A stretch of 64,000 bases of DNA from Hoplostethus atlanticus (GCA_034670405.1 JAXDDX010000052.1:434001-498000), one strand, 5' to 3'; positions 42,521-53,559 are shown, counted from the stretch's first letter. Notes: a model not told the origin generated them from the letters alone. Made by a program: numbers and translations.

Positions 42521-43415
42521 AGGACAACTCCTACAATAGGCGGACGGGCAAAAACTCAGGCAGAAGGACATCAAGGAAGATCAAGAAACTCAACTCAACC
42601 GTCCTGCAACCCGTCCCGCAGCCCGTCCTGTAACTAAGTTTGAACCTGGCTCAAAACTCTTCTCTCAGCTCAAGTACCAGACCCGCTCCAGAGTGAATCT
42701 TGCCGAGACGGCCGATTGAGTTCACTCAACCTGATCCAGAAGACTACGAAATCACGTCAGAAGGCAGCCGCTACTCTACTCTGCTCCCTGAACGTCGTGA
42801 GTCAACACATCGACCTATCCCTCTATCTCTACTGAGGTGAACTGTTGGCCCGACGACTCCGACAAACAACGGCCCCCGGAGTGCACTCCACTAAGGCCCT
42901 CCTGACGTCGACTGGTCCAGACCAACACGTGTATGTTTAGCTGTTCACTGCGACTGCGCAACGGTTACCACGGAGATGAGGACGGCGCTGACACCCTGCA
43001 AACCAGACGGTAACCAACTTTCTTGTTGATGCACGAGTGATGCAAAGGCAGTGTTGAACTGTGAAAGTGAGGTTAGAATACTCTCTCTCTCCACTATTCT
43101 CTGTCCTTCTGTCCAAAGTCTCCCGGAAACTGTCCTCCAAGCCATCTTTCGCTGTTGCCATATTACCGCAATTAGACGCATTACAACTCAGGTCATTTTG
43201 TCGGTGCCAACTTCCTTGCCATTGCTATTTGCCATATCCTCTGCCACTGTTATTTGCCATAACATTTGCCAATATTATCTGCCCTCATTTCATTTAACTT
43301 TGTTGTACATATTGTACATACAGTTATCTATCATTATTCTTTGTGTTTAATCAGTTAATAAATCTTTGTATTTATAAAGGACTGACTATTGTGTGTTATT
43401 GATATATCCTGGACA
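42521..43415. other. Possible body of a long LTR inserted in the chromovirus
   Basis: Not coding. It lies between chromovirus pol (left) and a matching gag piece (right). It contains an AATAAATC polyadenylation-like signal at 43357-43364 and ends in the 206-bp repeat at 43416-43621. GGAAG at 42572-42576 and again at 43622-43626 could be a 5-bp target duplication, but the presumed left end (ATCAAG) is not a canonical TG, so this is tentative. Confidence 0.3.
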
Positions 43416-43621
43416 TGAAGGTAGAAAATCACTGAAATCTAGAGCTCACTTCTTCTGATTATTAGACTGATATCATTATAAAGAGACTATTCCAGTGTAA
43501 ACTGGTGGTGCCCCGAGTGTTAATTAATCCGCTAGTGATTAATGAAAATAACTATAATAATTATCAATTTTCCAGAATTGACCAAATAGTCTCATCATTC
43601 ATAACGAAGCAACACGCTACA
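43416..43621. repeat. LTR-end-like repeat, copy 1
   Basis: Matches 45930-46138 in the same orientation: GAAGGTAGAAAATCACTGAA, CTAGAGCTCACTTCTTCTGA, AGAGACTATTCCAGTGTAAA, CTGGTGGTGCCCCG and TTGACCAAATAGTCTCATC, ending AACACGCTACA. Sequence to the left of each copy is unrelated. The CTACA end fits an LTR 3' terminus. Confidence 0.75.
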
Positions 43622-43905
43622 GGAAGGAGCGGCAGGTGTCGGGGTCTCCACTGTATTGCGGGGGAGGAGGCAGGTGAGGCTCCCGGTGCGGGACTTGGCT
43701 AAGGGAGGATTGGGCTGGAACAGAGGGTTCTGTCGGTGATTGGCTGGGGGGCTGACGGACCAGGGCTGCGAGGTTTACCATGTCGGCAGAGAGTCCGCGA
43801 ATCCCCTACATAAGCTCCTGGAGAAGGTGTTCGTGGCAGCCGATGGCTGCGTCCTGGGTGGAAAGGGCGGTCCGGAGCTGGTCGTTGTCCGCTGGTGGCT
43901 TGTTT
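43622..43905 (-). pseudogene. Chromovirus gag N-terminal fragment
   Basis: Minus-strand frame NDQLRTALSTQDAAIGCHEH, LLQELM, a stop, then LSADMVNLAALVRQPPSQSP and PPPPQYSGDPDTCRSFL, the N-terminal layout of sushi-type gag. It ends exactly at the LTR-like repeat. It is probably the displaced 5' part of the element at 40081-42520. Confidence 0.65.
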
Positions 43906-44735
43906 GTACTGTAACGCCGGGGACACACCGGACGCGGAACGGCGACGAAAGGCGCCGAATGGCGACGAATGCCGAGGAAAATTCTTTCCGCGCCCATGTT
44001 AACCAATGTGGCCGTGCACACCGGCCGCGGAAGGGCGCCGAATGGCCGCAGCCTGCAGCGACTGTTTCGGCGTCAGGTCTAAGATTTTCTCGATTCGTGA
44101 GCGAATGTGTCAAGCTGGGCAGGAAGTCAGACACAGGAACGGCATAGAGCATCCGGTCAATTTCCAAAATATAACAAATTTCAATGATGCACCGCTTTTC
44201 CTGATGGCATCGCGCACCTTTATGTACTGTTGCCGCAGTTTCTTTACCTTCAGGTGGCATTGCTCTCCCGTGATCTCATATCCTCTTTCTCTCATCCTCT
44301 CAGAAAATAAATTAAAATAGTCTGCATTTTTATGCGTTTTTCAAGTTGACTTCTTATTTCTTCTTCGGACCAAATTGCAATTAAATATTTCGTCTCCTCC
44401 TCTCCCCTTGTGCTATCGAGGCTCATTTTGACTTCTGTTCCGGTTCTTTTTCTTCTTCTATTGTTTTGTATTGACGATAGCCTGCCTCAACTTCCTGTAA
44501 TTGGTCCGAAAGTTCGAACCATCCAAAAAAGTGTTTTTACACTGCAAACCAACCGAACCATGGTTCAGTTTGATCCAGACCGAGACCACCTCTTTTGGTC
44601 GGACCAAATTTTGGTCCTTTGGTCCGGATCATGGTCCGAGGCACCTTTCACACCTGCTATTTTGGTTCGGACCAAACTGAGAAGTCCGAAGGTCCAGACC
44701 AAACAAGGTAGGTGTGAAAGCACCCTGATTCTGAT
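43906..44735 (-). mobile_element. Transposon remnant carrying a Myb/SANT-like ORF
   Basis: The right edge, read on the minus strand, is GGGTGCTTTCACACCTACCT, a terminus common in fish DNA transposons. The left part (43916-44060) has a different GC-rich repeat (CCGGGGACACACCGGACGCG onward). Whether this is one element or two abutting ones is unresolved. The ORF is at 43960-44425. Association of such an ORF with Harbinger elements is family knowledge. Confidence 0.45.
43960..44425 (-). pseudogene. Myb/SANT-like (trihelix) DNA-binding protein, frameshifted
   Basis: ATG at 44425 (MSLDSTRGEEETKYLIAIWS, EEEIRSQLEK). Then a frame change near 44330 to NADYFNLFSERMRERGYEIT, EQCHLKVKKLRQQYIKVRDA and IRKSGASLK, and a second change near 44180 to YILEIDRMLYAVPV. 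The tryptophan-led helix, the basic KVKKLRQQY recognition region and the ILEIDRML end match Myb/SANT-like domains that accompany Harbinger transposons or ZSCAN29-like genes in fish. Two frameshifts make it non-functional as read. Confidence 0.7.
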
Positions 44736-45514
44736 TCTGATAAGAAAATACAAATGGGTGCTCCAATCAATTCAATATGTATCACAACATGGCAAATCAG
44801 CACTTACAGAGCCAGAAGGTGTTTTGTTATGACATTTTATGCAAGAGCAAGATCGGATCTACAAAATGAAGTATCTTGGATTTAAAAGAGAAAAAATTAG
44901 AAAGCTGTATAAGACCACTTTTGCAGACCAAGTTTTTCAGACCTTCTACTTATAGATTCTTGGTAGTCCTGCATTTAAAACTCCAGAATCTCTGAGAAAC
45001 CGTCAGTCATTGGTACACTATTGCAGTTACTCCATACTGAATATTTGGTTCATATAGCTATAAAATATTGATAATTAGATCAAATAAAAAGAAAATGTGC
45101 ATTTTGTTGCTGCATTCTTCTTGACAACCTGACCTGAATAGCCTAATCATTTTTTCCTTTACAAAAGCTTAAGAAACATTTAGGCCTACATTTATTATTT
45201 TATACTGTATATATGAAAAGCTGGGGTTATGCTTATCTAAACAATATGGTAATAATCATAGTAAGCACACAGGAAGTTAGAACAGAAGTGAAAAGTAGCA
45301 GACTGCTAGTTACAAACTTGCCACGTGGGAACATATGCGTGAATAATGTGAATATTTTTTTTCATTAGCTGCAATTATGTTGTTATATACTCGTTTTTAT
45401 TTAATTTATTTTGGCTAAATCAAAATAAAGGAGTGACAGCTTTATAATTGTTCAAAGTAAAAATGAGTAGGCCAGCAATAATAAATTAGAGCTGAAGTAG
45501 ACATAAAAACAAAA
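44736..45514. other. AT-rich, no gene
   Basis: No domain or repeat recognised up to the Tc1 fragment. Confidence 0.4.
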
Positions 45515-45742
45515 ATCTGGTGGCAGAACCACCACGTCTGGCACCAACAATCATACCACCGTCAAAGTCTCTTAGATCATGCATCTTGCCCATTCTAATG
45601 TTTGGTCCAACAAAAAACTAAACCACTTCACCATGTCTGCATGCTTTATATATTGAGTTGCAGCCACATGATTGGCTGTTTGGAGGAACAGGCTATTTGC
45701 ATTAACAAGCAGGAGTACCTAATGAAGTGGCCGGTGAGTGTA
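45515..45742 (-). mobile_element. 5' end fragment of a Tc1-type transposon
   Basis: The right end CCGGTGAGTGTA finishes with TA at 45741-45742. CCTAATGAAGTGGCCGGTGA is the terminus of a very common vertebrate Tc1-like element. Leftwards is an ATG at 45593 followed by MGKMHDLRDFDGGMIVGARR, the transposase N-terminus, cut after about 27 residues. No left TIR. Confidence 0.75.
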
Positions 45743-45929
45743 CATGCACACACAGAGATATACAGACATACAGATATACACTAAATACACTCCAATTAAG
45801 TGACTGTTTGTTTCCTGAGAGTTTTCAGTTCTTCTCTTCCTTATTTACTCGTAGTCATGATTCTCCGCTGGAGTGACACGATTATATTTATTTTTTTGTG
45901 CTGACATTACTGAAAGAACCCAAACTAGG
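45743..45929. other. Spacer with AC/AT microsatellite-like sequence
   Basis: Short (ATACA)n-type tract at 45760-45788 and no coding similarity. Confidence 0.4.
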
Positions 45930-46138
45930 TGAAGGTAGAAAATCACTGAAATCTAGAGCTCACTTCTTCTGATTATTAGACTGATATCATCATAAAGAGA
46001 CTATTCCAGTGTAAACTGGTGGTGCCCCGCAAGTGTTAATTAATAAGATATTAATTACTAAGAATAATTTAAATAATTGTCAATTTTCAGAATTGACCAA
46101 ATAGTCTCATCGTTCATAACGAAGCTCAACACGCTACA
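45930..46138. repeat. LTR-end-like repeat, copy 2
   Basis: Second copy of 43416-43621, about 2.3 kb away in the same orientation, with small indels near 46025-46065. It ends ACACGCTACA at 46138. Confidence 0.75.
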
Positions 46139-46188
46139 CCACTAATACTTGATCAACCAGGATAAGTACCAGTACTGAAAAATTGATA

Positions 46189-47069
46189 AATAAAATGCTA
46201 ATTGATGGCATCCAGATTTGCCAGGTTCACTGGGTAGGATTCAGATCAAATTCTGTCAGTATTGTTTCCAACATCCGATGTGTACCAAACATGGGGAATC
46301 CAAATGGATGCTTGAAATCCATCCAGGGACAACTTAATCCCTACTGCAGGCCCACCTCCACAACCGCTATGTAGTACAAGTTCCAGATGTTTTAGGAAGC
46401 TACATTTTGGAGCATATCTTCTTCAACCTTTCTAATACATTCCCTGAAAATATGGAGATGCTTATTGTCCCCTGTCCTAAGTAATGAGGCATTAAATTAT
46501 TTCATTTTATGTTCCATTATCTAGTAGGATAGTACCTTTTTCTGACCACTAGATGCCGCTGGTTCTGCTAGCCGGTGAAAGGTTAACACAGTATTTGCTG
46601 CTTCTTCAAATAATGATTAATCACACATGGTAAGGGGTTTACAATACTTATTCCTCAACCCTTAATTCAGTAATTAAACACCACAATATTTGCATTTTGA
46701 TAGTAAATCATGGTAGGAAACTCAAAATACAAGACAATTGTAAAATGAAATAATTTAATGCCTCATTACTTAGGACAGGGGAGAATATTTTCCCCATATT
46801 TTCAGGGAATGTATTAGAATGGTTGAAGAAGCTATGCTCCAAAATGTAGCTTCTTCAAACCTCTCGATCATAGAGAACTTGTACTACATAGCGGTTGTGG
46901 AGGTGGGCCTGCAGTAGGGATTAGGTTGTCCCTGGATGGATTTCAAGCATCCATTTGGATTCCCCATGTTTGGTACACATCGGATGTTGGAAACAATATT
47001 GACAGAATTTGATCTGAATCCTACCCAGTGAACCTGGCACATTTGGATGCCATCAATTAGCATTTTATT
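46189..47069. mobile_element. Foldback element with arms of about 325 bp
   Basis: The left arm 46189-46509 begins AATAAAATGCTAATTGATGG. The right arm 46741-47069 is its near-perfect inverse. The spacer is 231 bp. Both arms carry the same 62-63-codon frame (MLIDGIQ...CRPTSTTAM), a by-product of the inversion rather than a gene. Arm identity is high, with small indels near 46385-46410 and its mirror. No target duplication or transposase seen. It lies within the presumed fourth intron or 3' side of the G2E3-like gene. Confidence 0.8.
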
Positions 47070-47250
47070 CAAAGATGTAATGATATTCCTATGAAATAAA
47101 GTTACTGGGATGCTTATCTAACCTGTTTCTACCTATTCCTACCTGTATTATAAGGATCTGAGACGTATGGTGTCATCCTGTTACAAATGGTAAAATCTGA
47201 CTTGTTATACAAATAAAATGTGATTTCATTGGAATAAACAGATTATTTAC
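47070..47250. other. Start of intron 4 of the G2E3-like gene
   Basis: AT-rich sequence from the exon 4 donor to the edge of the foldback. No coding block. Confidence 0.4.
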
Positions 47251-48645
47251 CTGTGATTTTATAAAGCATCCATCCTCCAGTGAGATTAACCAGTTTAGGA
47301 TACTCTGACTCCAGTTCTTTTACAATCTTTAAAGGAATGTCAATTTAAAGAACAGAACAGAAATGGACTGACTGACAAATGCAGTATTGTTCAATATTTC
47401 TGAAAGATTAACTTTACCTCAGAATGACAACAGTCTAAAGGAATGGTCACAGTTCTCTTTCCAAGACCAGCTTGCAGCAGACGCATTTCCTCTGAACTTT
47501 TTATGGTTACCGTGGTGGGTCCAGGGAGGGCACAGATACAGAGGGTAAACGTTTTTACTACGGAACCTGCAGTTGCAGAAAACCTCCGTTTCCCACGTAC
47601 CGGTCCATCTTTCCTGAACAATCCTCTGAATGACCTAGGGAAAGGTGATTTCAGCTTTCAGCTCATTTCAACTTTAATGTGTCACTGTAATAGGTAAGGA
47701 ACACAAATTAAAAAATATATCTACCTCACCTTGACATCTCTTGCTGCACTGATATACTGCCTCTAACCTCTTGCCTGCAGGCACTAACCTGGCCAGTTGG
47801 CAGAGCTACCCTCGGCATACTTGGCCCGGGTGCAGGAGGTGGTCTCTGAGACTCCTCCAGACTGCGGGCAATAACGGAGACTAGTCCTCTGACAGCTTCT
47901 CTAACGTTGTAATTCTGTTTAAAGCATGTTAACAAAATGCAGATTTCATGTGTTCAGAGTGAGAATACAACATACATCCCGAGATACAGGCCACAGGAAG
48001 ATGCACTTCACAAATGTGAATTATTCAATATACACTATTTTATGGCCATAGAACTAACTAGTAAGTAAGCTAACAAGGTAATGTACATTATGTATGAACT
48101 GAGGGAATTATGACTTCAAGGCACTGTGATCTGCTACACAATTTAAATTGCATTTCATATGGAAGCCAAGATCAATCTTAAAATATCCTATTTCCAAATG
48201 TCACAAAATATTAATTCTATGTACTCAAAGTAGCCTACCAGGATGAGGACTTTGTTGAGGTATACAAGTAGAATATAATGGTTTTGCCAGCAGGGTAGTG
48301 AAAACTCTGATGCTCAATATCTATAAAGTACACTCAAAGCAGATGGAACTTTATAAGTCCAAGTCCACAAGGTAGCTAGCTGGCTAGCTAACCCAGTAAA
48401 CAATGCTGCTGGCCTGCTCATGTATCACAGCCGCGATGTAAACACGGGCACAATGTTTACTGGGCTACTAGCTAGCTAACAATGTAGCTTGCATAAGGTT
48501 GGTCCTAGCCTTCATTACTACCAATTGCCCATTAAAACGTTATGTGTATTGCAAGCGACTGATAACAAATAATATGGTTTAATAATTCCTACTCGGCATG
48601 AATACATTTTCATTAGATATCACTCACCTCCTGCGCTTCCGCCAT
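47251..48645 (-). CDS. First four exons of a G2E3-like gene, 3' part missing
   Basis: Exons (minus): 1, 48645-48628 (ATG; MAEAQE), donor GAG|GTGAGT. 2, 47914-47730, acceptor TTTAAACAG, donor AAG|GTGAGG. 3, 47634-47418, acceptor TTTCCCTAG, donor GAG|GTAAAG. 4, 47326-47251, acceptor CTTTAAAG, donor ACAG|GTAAAT. Phases agree throughout, giving 165 codons plus one base. Key segments are NYNVREAVRGLVSVIARSLE, a proline-rich linker, MSRSFRGLFRKDGPVRGKRR, EEMRLLQAGLGKRTVTIPLD, and ELESEYPKLVNLTGGWMLYK. The order (short N-terminus, RSFxGLF, LLQAGLGKRT, LTGGWxLYK) matches the N-terminal part of multicopy teleost genes annotated as G2E3-like HECT-type E3 ligases; that is from memory. No HECT domain or next exon is recognisable leftwards, where the foldback and Tc1 pieces lie. 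It is either a truncated copy or has a very long fourth intron running past 43 kb. Confidence 0.7.
47915..48627. other. Intron 1 of the G2E3-like gene
   Basis: No coding block. An inverted pair, GCTAGCTAACCCAGTAAACA (about 48385) and TGTTTACTGGGCTACTAGCT (about 48454), separated by some 50 bases could form a hairpin. Confidence 0.5.
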
Positions 48646-49105
48646 ACTTGCACGAACGTCCAGTTGCGCTGTAGACCTTCACTTATGCTCCAGTGGTCGC
48701 GCATAACGTTGCTGCTCACTGATTGGTTATGAGCTCTGGCGGCAACTTCATTTTGATTGGTGGATACGTGTGTGGATTTTTTCCTCATGGTACACGCCAA
48801 AAGTACAGTGCCAAAACCATTTGAGGTTTTGTGTCTCCACAACTTGAGATCCACACATGCGTGCATATTGACAAATGCATATTCACGACTCACAAGACCG
48901 GATTTGTCCTTGTGAGATGTGTTCAAATCTTTTTTGCTGTGCACACATCTTTTTTGCTGTGCACACATTTTTCTTTTTACATTTGTGACTCGGAAAAAAC
49001 ACGTGTAAGTTATGATTGCTGTGCACAAAACTTCATTCACATTTGTGACTCACTAAAAACACGCGTAAATTGTATTGGCATCATATTCACTCCATAAAAT
49101 TATGC
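48646..49105 (-). promoter_or_regulatory. Upstream region of the G2E3-like gene with short tandem repeats
   Basis: The sequence 5' of the minus-strand ATG contains a 20-bp unit (ATCTTTTTTGCTGTGCACAC) in tandem at 48927-48966. A diverged repeat of about 50 bp with ACATTTGTGACTC as its landmark occurs at about 48978 and 49039. No TATA box is obvious. This is where a promoter would be expected, but none is proven. Confidence 0.35.
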
Positions 49106-49430
49106 AAAACAACAAAATTGCTTACCATAATTATGCAGATGACACGCAAATTTACTTAGCTCTTTCCCCGAATGACTATGGTCCCATTGATTCACTGCAT
49201 TAAACAAATCAATGATTGGATGTGCCAGAAAGCTTCAAATAAATAAAGATAAAACTGAGATAATTGTCTTTGGTGGCAAAGAAGAAAGATTTAAAGTTAT
49301 TGAGCTTGGCTCCCTGTCTCTTAAAACTATAAACCAAGCCAGAAATCTTGGTGTAATCATTGATTCAGATCTATATTTTAAAAATCAGCCTATTACCATC
49401 TCAAAAATATAGCACGAATTAGGGAGTTAA
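49106..49430 (+). pseudogene. CR1/L2-type LINE RT palm fragment
   Basis: NYADDTQIYLALSPNDYGPI (catalytic YADD), then after a break INKDKTEIIVFGGKEERFKV and INQARNLGVIIDSDLYF. It is about 100 residues with one frameshift near 49200. It is separate from the EN-bearing LINE that starts at about 49740. Confidence 0.75.
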
Positions 49431-49739
49431 TGTTGTTGTAATATTGAGTACTACTCAATAACAAAATGAGGCTGCACTCCCTTAAAGATGGAAGTGATGG
49501 AAGATGGAAGTCGAGTTTATATACTGAAGAAAACAAAGGAAACCTTTACTAAGAACAGGTGCGAGACTAGTCTAAACTAAAACCAAAAAAGAGCGGCTAG
49601 CATGGGAATGTTATTTTAATGGTCAGCTGCGCAGTGGAAAAATACAGGAAAGCATAGCTGTGTACAGCTATATACAATTTGCTTCCACAGCCTTGTGTTC
49701 CCGACTGGCCTTTTCTTACTGTCAACAGGACAGGGTGTC
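49431..49739. other. Spacer between LINE pieces
   Basis: No domain. Some short AT-rich and purine-rich sequence. Confidence 0.35.
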
Positions 49740-51135
49740 AACAAGAATAATTTAGTTACAATTCACTGTCTGTCCACTCCCCTCTCTGCTCCTGTAATCA
49801 ATCCTGTTAAGTTTGGTCTTTTAAATGTCAAATGTCTAATACGTCCTATCTACCAAGATTTTATTACATCAAACAATTTAGATTATTTTATGATTATTGA
49901 ATCATGGTTAAGCCAGGGTGATTTTGCGCCCTTAATTGAAACCTCCCCTCCCAATTTTATCTACTTTCACCAGCCTAGGCTGGCCGTGCAGGGGGTTTAG
50001 CAGTGATTAATAGAAACAACTACAAATGCTCTCCCATCTCTCTTGGCACTTTCTCCACTTTTGAGCTCCTTAGATTTTTAATCAATGGCAAAATGCCCTT
50101 ACAGACCCCCAAGCAGAACAGTGGTTTTATTCAAGAATATTCTGAACTCCTGGCTCTAATCATGCTGCAGTATGCCAGAGTACTTATTCTTGGTGATTTT
50201 AATATTCATGTTTGCTGTCCTTCCCATCCTTTTTCAGTGGATTGTATGAATCTTCTTAGTATTATTCTGTCAGTTTAAAGGGCCACTCATTGTAAGGGGT
50301 ACAGTCTTGACCTTGTGCTGTCCTCTGGTTTTACCCCAGGGGATGTGGGAATAATTGATGTATGCATGTCAGATCATAAAGCAGTTGTTTTTAAGTCTCT
50401 TGTGTTATTCCAGTTAGTTGTGTATGATCTTGCATCCTCAACACGGAATCTGCAGAAAAACTGCGTAGCCATCCTCGACTACATTGCTCCTTCTAAAGAA
50501 AGAGAGCTAAAACCTAATACCCAGCCTTGGCTAAATGAGCACACTTGGTCCATAAGAAGAGAATAAAGAAAAGCGGAGTGCAAATGGCATACTTAAAAAT
50601 CTGATGTCAATATATCAAAGCTGTTAAGGATGCGAGATCTGCCTATTTCTCCAATACATAACTCCAGAATTCCATTTAAAGTAATTGATTCTGTCGTCAG
50701 CCCCTCCCCTAGTCATTGTATTGAAGCCTCCCCTGTAAAATGCAATGTTGTCAGCCCCTCCCCTAGTCACTGTATTGAAGCCTCCCCTGTAAAATGCAAT
50801 GAATCTTTAAACAATTTTACCAGTAAAAGTGATGAAATCAGGCTCCAGATCACTCCCATTGCCCATAAGCTCTGTATTGCCCCTGAAATTCATGGTTTGT
50901 TGACCCATCTAGAACCCATCATACTTTCAGACTTTAAAATTATAACACATATGAAATCCTTGTTTTGCCTGTGAAGGATGCAATGGGAACTGTTGGACCA
51001 GTTATTCTTTCCATTATAAATAGGTCTAGGCCTCTGGCTCCTTCGCCTTCTCTTTCAAACATGCCATTGTTCAGCCACTGCTGAAGAAACCTAATTTAGA
51101 CCCTCTTGTTCTCAGCAGTAATAGACCATTTCAAA
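49740..51135 (+). pseudogene. LINE with AP-endonuclease domain (CR1/L2-like), 5' part
   Basis: KFGLLNVKCLIRPIYQDFIT and LDYFMIIESWLSQGDFAPLI mark the start of an APE-type endonuclease (the usual TETW is IESW here). GGVAVINRN-type and ARVLILGDFNIHVCCPSHPF follow, then SDHKAVVFKSLV at about 50365, the C-terminal SDHK catalytic block. The linker carries a 54-bp tandem duplication (50695-50802). The RT begins at about 51050 ([20 protein letters not shown]) and is cut at 51135, where a chromovirus LTR starts. A later RT piece at 53560-53920 has the same strand and style and may be the other half. Confidence 0.8.
50695..50802. repeat. 54-bp tandem duplication in the LINE linker
   Basis: Two copies of TGTCAGCCCCTCCCCTAGTC followed by TGTATTGAAGCCTCCCCTGT, differing at one or two positions. 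In frame, so it adds 18 residues. Confidence 0.85.
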
Positions 51136-51136
51136 A

Positions 51137-52190
51137 TGATCTTTCCACACCCACGCCACACACACACACACAGACTGACAGTGAGAGACAGATGGGAGGC
51201 GGAGATACACAAGGGAGGCAGGGAACACAGAAAAACACGGAGCCGTGACAGTACCCCCCCCTCAATGGGCGCCTCCTGGCGCCCCACCGGGCTGGTCAGG
51301 ATGTTCCCGGTGGAAGTCGCGGATGAGGGAGGGATCCAGGATGTTGTGACGTGGGACCCAACTGCACTCCTCTGGGCCGTAACCCTCCCAGTCAACAAGG
51401 TACTGGAAACCTCGGCCACGGTGGCGGATGTCCATGCAGACCGAGCAGCCTTCCAAATCCGACGGCAACGCTGGAGTTGAGCCTGCACCGACAGCACCGC
51501 CACTTCCTTCTCCTGAGCAGGAAAAAGGGGAGGTTGGTAGCCCAATGAGGTTAGGAAAGGGGACATATATGTGGCGGTGCTGGTGAGGGAGTTGTGGGTT
51601 TACTCGACCCAAGGCAGTTGCAAGCTCCAGGAGGAAGGACGGTGAGCGGTGACGCAGCAGAGTTGGCCCGCTCCATCTGCCCGTTGGATTCAGGGTGGTA
51701 GCCGGACGAGAAGCCTTCCATACCTGAGAGGAGAACGGTGGCTGAAGGGAGCTTGGGGAGAGGGATGAAATGAACAGCCTTAGAAAAACGATCAACTATT
51801 TTGAGAATGGCGGTGTTGCCTGCAGATGGAGGTAGACCAGTCACAAAGTCGACGGCGATGTGCAACCAAGGACGGCTGGGAACAGGCAGCGAGCGCAGCA
51901 GGCCAGCAGGAGGCTGATGGGACGATTTGCTGCGGGCACAGACGGAGCAGGCAGACACATAGGCTCGGGTGTCTTGGGACATGGAGGGCCACCAGAAACG
52001 TTGTTTTATAAAGGCAAGGGTGCAGCTCAGAGGAGGACTTCTCTGGAGCTGACTGGCGGGAGAGGGCATCTGGCTTGATGTTGCAGGAGCAGGGCAGTAG
52101 GTGAGGGTGAGATTGAATCTCCCTGAGAACAGTGCCCACCGTGCCTGTCGGGAGTTGAGACGTTTAGCAGAGGATTGCGTCATACCATCG
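51137..52190 (-). mobile_element. Second chromodomain gypsy element, 3' part with partial LTR
   Basis: Read leftwards: RNase H end ([19 protein letters not shown]), integrase zinc-binding region ([17 protein letters not shown] and [15 protein letters not shown]), core [32 protein letters not shown], then a deletion to [14 protein letters not shown], later a GPLLLS-type linker, and the chromodomain [20 protein letters not shown] with [20 protein letters not shown]. It ends in a polypurine tract (GGGGGGGGTAC, 51250-51262 on the minus strand) and an LTR start TGTCACGGCTCCGTG, truncated at about 51137. A second copy of the family seen at 40081-42520. Confidence 0.9.
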
Positions 52191-52335
52191 TCTTAACCTT
52201 TTGACCGGTTTCTCTATCACTGTTGGCACCACTTCATCATCTATAAAAACTTCTTGTCTACTACCTTCCCTTTAACAATCAAAATATTTACTTGGCTTCA
52301 CATTCATCCTAGCCCACTGTAGATTACTATTTAGC
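52191..52335. other. Spacer
   Basis: Short AT-rich segment between the chromovirus fragment and a LINE; nothing assigned. Confidence 0.3.
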
Positions 52336-53545
52336 TTATCCAGTAGCCTGCTAGTACATGGAGCTGTTGATGTCATAGTCGTTAATGACTACAGACCTGT
52401 CAGCCTGACCTCTGTGGTTATGAAGTAATTTGAGCGCCTTGTGCTGTCCCACCTGAAAGACATCACTGACCCCCTCCTGGACCCCCTGCAGTTTGCCTAC
52501 AGAGCCAACAGGTCTGTTGACGATGCAGTAAACTTGGCCCTCCACTTCATCCTCCAACACCTGGACTCCTCGGGAACCTTTGCAAGGATCCTGTTTGTGG
52601 ATTTCAGCTTCGACTTCAACACCATCATCTCTGCTGCAAGACAAGCTCTCCCAGCTGCGCGTGCCTGACTCCACCTGCAGGTTGATCACAGACTTCCTGT
52701 CTGACAGGAAGCAGCATGTGAAGCTGGGGAAACACATCTCCGACTCCCGGACCATCAGCACGGGTTCCCCTCAAGGCTGCATTCTTTCCCCTCTACTCTT
52801 CTCCCTGTACACCAACAGCTGCACCTCCAGTCATCAGTCCGTCAAGCTCCTGAAGTTTGCGGATGACACCACCCTCATTGGGCTCATCTCTGGTGGGGAT
52901 GAGTCCGCCTACAGGTGGGAGATTGACCATCTACTGACACGGTGCGGTCAGAACAACTTGGAGCTCAATGCTCTAAAGACAGAGGAGATAGTTGTAGATT
53001 ACAGGAAGAACCCAGCTCCACCCACTCCCATCACCCTGTGTGACTCCCCAGTTGAAACTGTGGAGTGCTTCCGCTTCCTGGGTACCATCATCACCCAGGA
53101 CCTCAAGGGGAGCTGAACATCAGCTCCATCACCAAAAAAGCACAGAGGATGTACTTCCTGCGGCAGCTGAAGAAGTTCAACCTTTCAAAGTCAATGATGG
53201 TGCACTTCTACACTGCCATCATTGAGTCCATCCTCACCTCCTCCATCACCATCTGGTACGCTGCTGCAACTGCCAAGGATAATGGCAGACTGCAACATGT
53301 CATGCGCTCTGCTGAGAAGGTGATTGGCTGCAATCTGCCATCTTTCCAGGACCTGTACACCTCCAGGACCCTGAGGCATGCAGGTAAGATTGTAGCTGAC
53401 CCCTCCCACCCTGGACACAAACTCTTTGAGTCACCCCCCTCTGGCAGGAGGCTGCGGTCCATCAAGACCAAAACCTCATGCCACAAGAACAGTTTCTTCT
53501 CATCTGCAACCAGCCTAATCAACAAGGCCCAGGTCCCCCGCTAAC
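52336..53545 (+). mobile_element. Jockey/CR1-like LINE reverse transcriptase, 5' and 3' truncated
   Basis: VVNDYRPVSLTSVVMK (RT entry), LLDPLQFAYRANRSVDDAVN, RILFVDFSFDFNTIIS, frame change near 52640, [40 protein letters not shown] (catalytic FADD), LELNALKTEEIVVDYRKNPA, ECFRFLGTIITQDLKGS, frame change near 53115, AQRMYFLRQLKKFNLSKSMM, FYTAIIESILTSSITIWYAA, and the C-terminal PGHKLFESPPSGRRLRSIKT. Two frameshifts only. A second LINE type, distinct from the neighbours at 49740 and 53560. Confidence 0.88.
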
Positions 53546-53559
53546 ATGGTAGCCTGTCA

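Noticed and set aside
46183..47072. Two matching 62-63-residue proteins on opposite strands
   Set aside because: Both come from the inverted arms of one foldback; identity reflects the inversion, not gene duplication.
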